Shown piece by piece: positions 58,681-64,000 of a stretch of DNA of 64,000 nt. The notes beneath the pieces are model-generated. The model saw nothing but the letters and a program-made list of their open reading frames with translations, was not told the DNA's origin and made no database searches. The first letter of the stretch is position 1; each line of letters begins with the position of its first letter. The DNA is taken from positions 868,001 to 932,000 of the forward strand of contig CAWKHA010000004.1 in the NCBI GenBank assembly GCA_963849365.1. The letters are read 5' to 3'. The DNA is from CAVQCJ01 sp963849365 (GTDB taxonomy: Bacteria > Actinomycetota > Actinomycetes > Prado026). A program made the position numbers and the translations under genes.

Positions 58681-59736
58681 TCACCCGGAGAGCGCCGAGC
58701 GGACGGCGGCGTCCATGGCGGTGCCGGTCAGCGTGCCGGCGAGCAGGTAGCCGCGCCCCCCGGCTGTCTCCAGGACGGCCACCTGCAGCAGCCCACCGCG
58801 CAGCACGGCGGCCCGGCCGGAGCCGAGGTCGAGCATCGGGGCGCCGATCGCCGCCTCGACGCGCGGGAGCAGGCGGGTCGGTACGTCGAGCAGGGCGACG
58901 CGGGCGAAGCCGGCACCGCGCGTCGCGAGCCCTGCGGGGACGTCGGCGCCACTGCCTGCTGCCAGCGCGGCGAGCACCGCGGGCAGCCACGGTGTACGCG
59001 GCGCGACGGCCGGCGAGACCACGGCCGCGTCGGGCCGCTGCGTCGTGACCTCGAGGAACCGGGTGCGAAAGAGCGGCACGGCGTTCCCGCGCCCGTACAG
59101 GTCGAGCTCGAGCGGCAGGCCGGTGAGGGTGTCCACCCACACGTCGAGCACCCCGACCGAGCTGGACGGCTCACCGCTGAGCACCTCGGCGCCGGCGGCG
59201 TCGTGCCCGGCGATCCGGCGCGGCGGCAGCGCGCGCACGCGGTCCGCCGTCGATATCCAGGCGAGCAGCGCCCGGGCGGCCGCGGGTGGCATCAGGTCGG
59301 CGGTGCGCGGCACCGGCAGGCCCGGCAGCGTCGCCCGGACCAGAACGGCCGCACGCTCCTGCTCCCAGGCTTGGGTCGCGGCGGCGCTGAGCCGGGCGGG
59401 GACCAGCCCCGGCCACGGCCCGGTCGGGGCGAGCACGTCGGTCCGCCAGACGGTGGGCGAGATCCACCACGTACGGACGCGGATGTTCCGGTCGAGCTGA
59501 GCCATCGCGTCGCTCTGCAGCCGCCGCGACGGCAGGCCCAGCCAGCCGTCGACCTGCACGAGCCCGGAGTGGGCGACCGTGGCCGAGTGCAGCGCGGCGG
59601 CCAGCACGGCCCGGGCCGGGGGCGTGCCCTCCGGTGGGCTGGCGGCGCCGGGCAGCGCGGGTGCGAGCGCGAGCGCGGCGGCACCCGCGAGCACGGCCGC
59701 CCACCGTGCCGCCGTGCCCTGCCGGACCGCGGCCAC
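58681..59736 (-). CDS. Secreted RseB/MucB-like (LolA-fold) protein
   Basis: The 351-residue protein has a signal-peptide-like start (VLAGAAALALAPALPGAAS). A beta-rich region of the RseB/outer-membrane lipoprotein carrier kind follows: HSGLVQVDGWLGLPS, RVRTWWISPTVWRTDVLAP, PPRRIAGHDAAGAEVLS and VGVLDVWVDTLTGLPLELDLYG. RseB proteins regulate anti-sigma factors, but no sigma/anti-sigma genes are beside it. GTG at 59734-59736. It lies after the GH65 gene, on the same strand, with a 60-base gap. Confidence 0.65.
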   Translation of the reverse strand: MAAVRQGTAARWAAVLAGAAALALAPALPGAASPPEGTPPARAVLAAALHSATVAHSGLVQVDGWLGLPSRRLQSDAMAQLDRNIRVRTWWISPTVWRTDVLAPTGPWPGLVPARLSAAATQAWEQERAAVLVRATLPGLPVPRTADLMPPAAARALLAWISTADRVRALPPRRIAGHDAAGAEVLSGEPSSSVGVLDVWVDTLTGLPLELDLYGRGNAVPLFRTRFLEVTTQRPDAAVVSPAVAPRTPWLPAVLAALAAGSGADVPAGLATRGAGFARVALLDVPTRLLPRVEAAIGAPMLDLGSGRAAVLRGGLLQVAVLETAGGRGYLLAGTLTGTAMDAAVRSALSG

Positions 59737-59796
59737 GCCTGACGGTACGTCCGCCGGCCCGGTCCGCGGAGGGTCGTTGCGACGGGTGGGGGTGGG

Positions 59797-62163
59797 TCAG
59801 GAGCCGTAGGCGCCGCGGGCCGAGACCGGTGCGCGACCCGGCGGCTGTTGCGGGCGCGGCAGCAGCGGGACCCGCTTGGCCAGCGTCCGGGTCACCGGGG
59901 CATCCGTCTTCAGCTCGATCTCCTCCCCGGCATGACGCAGCAGCAGGCCGGACGCGCCGCCGTCCCGGAGCGCGTAGGTGACCTCGTCCGTGCGGACGTC
60001 GACGGTCAGGCGCAGGCCCTGCCACCGGAGCGAGAACCGCATCCGGGTCAGTCCCTCCGGCAGCGCCGGGTCGAACGACGGCACGCCGCCGTGGTCCCGG
60101 AACCCGCCGAACCCGGCGACCATCGCGAGCCACGCACCCGCGAGCGAAGCCATGTGCAGGCCGTCCTTGCTGTTCATCTGCAGGTCCAGCAGGTCGATGA
60201 GAGCCGCCTCGTACACGTAGTCGAACGCGAGGTCCAGGTGCCCCACCTCGGCTGCAAGCACCGCCTGGGTGGCCGCCGACAGCGACGAGTCGCGCACGGT
60301 GCGCCGCTCGTAGTAGTCGACGTTGCGGGCCTTCTCCTGCGCGGTGAACCGGTCCCCGCACCAGTGCATCGCGAGCACCAGGTCGGCCTGCTTGACCACC
60401 TGGCGGCGGTACAGGTCGAAGTACGGCACGTGCAGCAGCAGCGGGTAGCTGTCGGCGTAGCGCACGAAGTCCCACTCCGCGTGCTCGGTGAAGCGCGCCG
60501 ACTGCTCGTGGACGCCCAGCTCGGCGTTGTACGGCACCGCGACGGCGGCTGCGGCGTCACGCCAGACCGCCTCCTCCTCCATGCCGACCCCGAGCTCCTG
60601 GGCCTTGTCCGGGTGCCGCTGCGACGCGTCAGCGGCGCCGACCAGCGCTCGTGCGGCCATCAGGTTCGTGAAGACGTTGTCGTCCGCGATGGCGCTGTAC
60701 TCGTCCGGCCCGGTCACCCCGTCGATGTGCCAGCCGCCGTGCCGGTCGTGGTGGCCGAGCGAGACGAGCATGCGGGCGATCTCGACCAGCAGCTCGAGCC
60801 CGATGTCGCGCTCGAAGTCGGCGTCACCGGTCGCGGCCACGTACCGGACCACCGCGGCCGCGATGTCGGTGTTGATGTGGAACGCCGCCGTGCCCGCCGG
60901 CCAGTACCCGGAGCACTCGTGGCCGCGGATCGTCCGCCACGGGAACGCGGCCCCGGCCAGGTGCAGCTCGGCCGCGCGCAGCCGCGCGAGGTCGAGCGTC
61001 GAGTGGCGCCACCGCAGCGCGTCCGCCGCCGCCGTCGGCACGGTGTACGTCAGCAACGGCAGCACGAACATCTCGCTGTCCCAGAACGTGTGCCCGCCGT
61101 AGCCGGGACCGGTCAGTCCCTTGGACGGGATCGCCCGCCGCTCGGCCCGCGCGCCGGCCTGCAGGACGTGGAAGAGCGCGAACCGCACCGCCTGCTGCAG
61201 CTCGGAGTTGCCGTCCAGCTCGACGTCGGCGGCGTCCCAGAAGTCGTCCAGGTACTCGCGCTGCTGCTGCACCAGGCCGTCCCAGCCGGCGAACCGTGCG
61301 CCGGCGAGCGCGCTGGCCACCTGGTCGCGCACCGCGGTCTCCGAGCGCAGGCTGGACCAGCCGTACGCGACCAGCTTCACCAGCCGCAGCTGCTCGCCCG
61401 GCTGCAGCGTGCAGGCGACCGTCAGGCGGGCCCAGTCCTCGCGGGCGGCGACCTCGGTCGCCGTCCGACCCGGCGTCTCGACGATGTGCCCCATCCCCGC
61501 GCCCATGAGCAGCTTGCTGGCGTGGGTGCGGTGCAGCAGCACGACCGAGTGGCCGTCGTGGTCCTGGGAGACCGCGTGCAACGGGTTCTGCAGCACGGCG
61601 GCGACCCTCGGGTCGGCCGACAGCGCCGGCTGGCCCTCGTTCGCGACCAGCTCGGACTGCACGATGATGCGCGCCGGCCGGTCGACGGCCTCCACCACGT
61701 ACTCGATAGCCGCGACCGAGCGCTGCACGAAGGACACCAGCCGCCGCGACCGCATCCGTACCCGGGTCTGGCCGGGCGAGGTCCAGTCCACCGAGCGCTC
61801 CAGGAGCCCGCTGCGCAGGTCGAGCCTGCGGTGGTGCTCGTGCAGGTCGCCGTACCGCACGTCGAACGGCGCGTCGTCGACGAGCAGCCGGATCAGCTTG
61901 GCGTTGGTGACGTCGATCAGCGTCTGGCCCATCTCCGGGTAGCCGTAGCCCGCCTCCGCGTACGGCAGCGGTCGCTCCTCGTAGAAGCTGTTGAGGTACG
62001 TGCCCGGGATGCCGCAAGGCTCGCCCTCGTCGAGGTTCCCGCGCAGACCGATGTGGCCGTTGGAGAGCGCGAACAGCGACTCTGACTGGGCGAGCAGCGA
62101 CAGGTCCAGGGCGGTCTCGCTCACCGACCACGGCTCGACCGGGTACGGACGCTGCACGATCAT
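59797..62163 (-). CDS. Glycoside hydrolase family 65 disaccharide phosphorylase
   Basis: The 788-residue protein has the GH65 N-terminal domain (FALSNGHIGLRGNLDEGEP, GTYLNSFYEERPLPYAE), the (alpha/alpha)6 barrel with HTFWDSEMFVLPLLTY, ECSGYWPAGTAAFHINTDIA and the catalytic-acid segment DGVTGPDEYSAIADDNVFTN (Glu in PDEY), and KQADLVLAMHW. GH65 phosphorylases split trehalose, maltose, kojibiose or nigerose with phosphate to beta-glucose-1-phosphate. The exact sugar is uncertain. ATG at 62161-62163 overlaps the stop of the phosphoglucomutase gene (ATGA), which makes glucose-6-phosphate from the product. Confidence 0.88.
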   Translation of the reverse strand: MIVQRPYPVEPWSVSETALDLSLLAQSESLFALSNGHIGLRGNLDEGEPCGIPGTYLNSFYEERPLPYAEAGYGYPEMGQTLIDVTNAKLIRLLVDDAPFDVRYGDLHEHHRRLDLRSGLLERSVDWTSPGQTRVRMRSRRLVSFVQRSVAAIEYVVEAVDRPARIIVQSELVANEGQPALSADPRVAAVLQNPLHAVSQDHDGHSVVLLHRTHASKLLMGAGMGHIVETPGRTATEVAAREDWARLTVACTLQPGEQLRLVKLVAYGWSSLRSETAVRDQVASALAGARFAGWDGLVQQQREYLDDFWDAADVELDGNSELQQAVRFALFHVLQAGARAERRAIPSKGLTGPGYGGHTFWDSEMFVLPLLTYTVPTAAADALRWRHSTLDLARLRAAELHLAGAAFPWRTIRGHECSGYWPAGTAAFHINTDIAAAVVRYVAATGDADFERDIGLELLVEIARMLVSLGHHDRHGGWHIDGVTGPDEYSAIADDNVFTNLMAARALVGAADASQRHPDKAQELGVGMEEEAVWRDAAAAVAVPYNAELGVHEQSARFTEHAEWDFVRYADSYPLLLHVPYFDLYRRQVVKQADLVLAMHWCGDRFTAQEKARNVDYYERRTVRDSSLSAATQAVLAAEVGHLDLAFDYVYEAALIDLLDLQMNSKDGLHMASLAGAWLAMVAGFGGFRDHGGVPSFDPALPEGLTRMRFSLRWQGLRLTVDVRTDEVTYALRDGGASGLLLRHAGEEIELKTDAPVTRTLAKRVPLLPRPQQPPGRAPVSARGAYGS

Positions 62164-62918
62164 CGCGGCCCCCCGTCCACGGGAGCGGCCAGCAGCTCCG
62201 CGAGGTCCCCGACGACAGTGTCGGCGCCGTACGCGCGCAGCCCGTCGGCCTGCCCGACCCGGTCCACGCCGACGACGTACCCGAACCCGCCGGCCCGCCC
62301 GGCCGCGACGCCGCTGAGCGCGTCCTCGAACACGGCGCACTGCTCGGGCGCGGAGCCCAGCAGCCGCGCGGCTGCCAGGAAGGTGTCCGGGGCCGGCTTG
62401 CCCTTGAGGTGCTGTTCGCGGATGGTCACGCCGTCCACCCGGAGCTCGACCAGCGGCGCCAGCCCGGTCACCGACAGCACCTCCGCGGTGTTCGCCGACG
62501 AGGACACGACCGCGCGCCGCAGCCCGGCCCGCTCGGCGGCCTCCAGGTAACGCCGCGAGCCCTCGTACACCTCCACCCCCCGGGTACGGATGCGGTGCAG
62601 CAGCACCTCGTTCTTGCGGTTGCCGAGCCCGTTCACCGTCGGCGCAGACGGCGGGTCGTCCGGCGTCCCCTCCGGGAGGGTGACGCCCCGGCTGGCCAGG
62701 AAGTCGCGCACACCGTCCGAGCGCGGCTTGCCGTCCACGTACTGCTCGTAGTCGCGCGCCCCGAACGGCACGAAGCGGCCGTCACCGGCGGCGGCGCGGG
62801 ACTGCAGGAAGGCGTCGAACATCTCCTTCCAGGCGGCGCTGTGCACCGAGGCGGTGTCGGTGAGGACACCGTCCAGGTCGAACAGGCAGGTCGTGACACG
62901 GTCCGGGAGCCCGAGCAT
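62160..62918 (-). CDS. pgmB: Beta-phosphoglucomutase (HAD family)
   Basis: The 252-residue HAD enzyme has CLFDLDGVLTDTASVHSAAWK, FGARDYEQYVDGKPRSDGV, VVSSSANTAEVL, KGKPAPDTFLAAARLLG and VFEDALSGVAAGRAGGFG, all typical for beta-phosphoglucomutase fused or paired with GH65 enzymes. It isomerises beta-glucose-1-phosphate to glucose-6-phosphate. ATG at 62916-62918 follows GGGAGG. The GH65 gene starts four bases inside its end. Confidence 0.88.
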   Translation of the reverse strand: MLGLPDRVTTCLFDLDGVLTDTASVHSAAWKEMFDAFLQSRAAAGDGRFVPFGARDYEQYVDGKPRSDGVRDFLASRGVTLPEGTPDDPPSAPTVNGLGNRKNEVLLHRIRTRGVEVYEGSRRYLEAAERAGLRRAVVSSSANTAEVLSVTGLAPLVELRVDGVTIREQHLKGKPAPDTFLAAARLLGSAPEQCAVFEDALSGVAAGRAGGFGYVVGVDRVGQADGLRAYGADTVVGDLAELLAAPVDGGPR

Positions 62919-63120
62919 CCGCCACCTCCCGCTGATCACCGTACGGCTCCCGGCCCCCCGCCCACCCCCGACTTCACCGAGCGGTCGGTCGCCGGGAGCC
63001 CGCCCGAGCGGCCCGGTGGCGGCCGTCCGCTCGGTCAAGTGCGGTCGGGTGACCCGTGTCGGAAGGCGCGGATCGCGAGTACGTTCGGCCCAGCAACCGT
63101 CCCTGAACGGGGGTGGCGCC

Positions 63121-64000
63121 ATGCGCATCAGCCCGAGGTCCGCAGCACTCGCGACCGGCGCGGTCGTCGCCGGCGTGCTGGCCGTGTCGGCGCCGGCCGG
63201 GGCCGCGGCCGCCGCCCCCTGGCGCCAGGGCGACTACGGCGCCGCGCGGTCCGCGTACAACAGCAACGAGACCATCGTGAACGCGACGAGCGTCGGGCAG
63301 GTCGCGTTCGCCCGGTCCCGGACCGCACCGCCGGCCGACCCCCAGCTACCCGGCTGCGGCAGTGGGGTGGCGACGCAGCCCGTCGTGGTCGACCACCGCA
63401 TGTTCGTCGTGCTGACCGGCCGGCTCTACGCCGTCGACCTCACCAACGGCCGCACGCTGTGGTCCCGCGACCTGGACACCACGCTCGCCACGTTCTACCC
63501 CAACCTGGCCGTCGTCGGGACCAACGTCATCCTCGCCCGGGAGGACTGCATCTCGCAGAGCGACCCGTCCGGAAGTGTCACCGCGTTCAACATCAGTACC
63601 GGCGCGCAGGTGTGGAGCCAGTTCTTCGACCCGGGTCCGCTCAACATGACGGTGTGGAACGGCCGCGTGCTGTTCACCGGTTTCGAGGCCGGCGGCGCCG
63701 GTGACCTCGTCTCGCTGTCGACCACGACCGGTGCCGTGCAGTGGCAGTTCGCACCGGGGTTCTGCGACGGCATGGGCCGGCCGATCGTGGTGCACAACGT
63801 CGTGATCGTGGAGGGCTGCGGTCCGACCTCCGTGCCACGCCTGGAAGGCCACTCGCTGAGCACCGGAGCACTCCTGTGGCACCGGGCCGGCGACTGGGAC
63901 GTGCAGCGCGGAGACAGCAGCACGGCCGGCGGCCACGACGCGTACGTGGTCAACAACGCGACCGGCGCGCTGACCGCGCTGAACCCGACGACCGGTGCGA
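63121..64000 (+). CDS. Secreted PQQ-like beta-propeller protein (3' end outside window)
   Basis: Translation from ATG 63121 gives a signal peptide (SAALATGAVVAGVLAVSAPAGAAAAA). PQQ/WD-like propeller blades follow, for example LYAVDLTNGRTLWSRDL, VTAFNISTGAQVWSQFF, LVSLSTTTGAVQWQFAPGF, GHSLSTGALLWHRAG and LTALNPTTGA. The repeated xxxGxxxW motif is the blade closure. It is probably exported and may bind a ligand or partner protein; no catalytic PQQ residues are claimed. The gene is divergent from the pgmB-GH65 operon across a 200-base gap, and runs off the window. Confidence 0.8.
   Translation, partial: MRISPRSAALATGAVVAGVLAVSAPAGAAAAAPWRQGDYGAARSAYNSNETIVNATSVGQVAFARSRTAPPADPQLPGCGSGVATQPVVVDHRMFVVLTGRLYAVDLTNGRTLWSRDLDTTLATFYPNLAVVGTNVILAREDCISQSDPSGSVTAFNISTGAQVWSQFFDPGPLNMTVWNGRVLFTGFEAGGAGDLVSLSTTTGAVQWQFAPGFCDGMGRPIVVHNVVIVEGCGPTSVPRLEGHSLSTGALLWHRAGDWDVQRGDSSTAGGHDAYVVNNATGALTALNPTTGA

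Overview
The window is very GC-rich, uses GTG and some TTG starts, packs its genes tightly with many 4-base stop/start overlaps (ATGA, GTGA), and carries an actinobacterial gene set: a Bpa-type proteasome activator, a MshD-like tandem acetyltransferase, DUF5926, DUF4446, DUF6941 and DUF6457 proteins. It is almost certainly chromosomal DNA of an actinomycete. The genus cannot be fixed by reading alone. I see no rRNA, tRNA, CRISPR array, transposase or prophage genes.

Layout. 1-2.9 kb: a PAP2 phosphatase (cut by the window edge) and a YegS-like lipid kinase, a decayed hydrolase remnant, a TetR regulator with a palindromic operator, and a coiled-coil protein. 2.9-10 kb: pirin and an ABM-fold protein; an acyl-CoA synthetase; DUF1707 protein; sulfotransferase; small conserved proteins; an Fpg/Nei glycosylase with a frameshift. 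10-13.6 kb: a dTDP-deoxysugar module (rmlA-rmlB-rmlD overlapping, rmlC convergent). 13.6-31.2 kb: housekeeping genes: GDPD, anti-sigma-type ATPase, larB-larC with an ion-channel-like gene, prephenate dehydratase, a GGDEF-EAL protein, serS, a TrpB2-type protein with a frameshift, Bpa, acetyltransferase, quinone oxidoreductase, moeA.

31.6-39.8 kb is a six-gene operon with 4-8 base overlaps: biotin-dependent carboxylase beta and alpha subunits, an AtuA-like protein, a TetR regulator, an acyl-CoA dehydrogenase and a hydratase with LiuC/AtuE features. It reads as a catabolic route for a branched or isoprenoid acyl-CoA: dehydrogenate, carboxylate, hydrate. Two inverted repeats of the same geometry precede it, and a near-perfect palindrome ends it. 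39.8-46.7 kb: a possible cysteine-peptidase-like protein, mobA, an HD-GYP protein with a long low-complexity tail, a succinate-semialdehyde dehydrogenase and a paired (probably heteromeric) acyl-CoA dehydrogenase.

46.7-47.0 kb is the most unusual part: a self-contained short transcription unit with a promoter, a structured leader whose loop can pair with the Shine-Dalgarno sequence, an 11-codon ORF (MYEKDYGPWDD) and a strong terminator. 47.2-51.4 kb: threonine-to-glycine genes (tdh, kbl), a PAP2-type membrane enzyme and phenylalanine hydroxylase. 51.4-64 kb: universal stress protein, regulators, FAD oxidase, AI-2E transporter, a pyridine-nucleotide disulphide-type oxidoreductase, an RseB-like secreted protein, a GH65 phosphorylase with its beta-phosphoglucomutase, and the start of a secreted beta-propeller protein.

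Two features run across the window. A 66-bp palindrome occurs four times (6.1, 14.9, 19.8 and 47.0 kb). Several genes have a (T/C)AGGCT-like -10 box only 6-8 bases before the start codon, which predicts leaderless mRNAs. Three otherwise conserved genes (fpg/nei, larB, the trpB2-type gene) contain single-base frameshifts near G/C runs; these may be sequence errors rather than real mutations.
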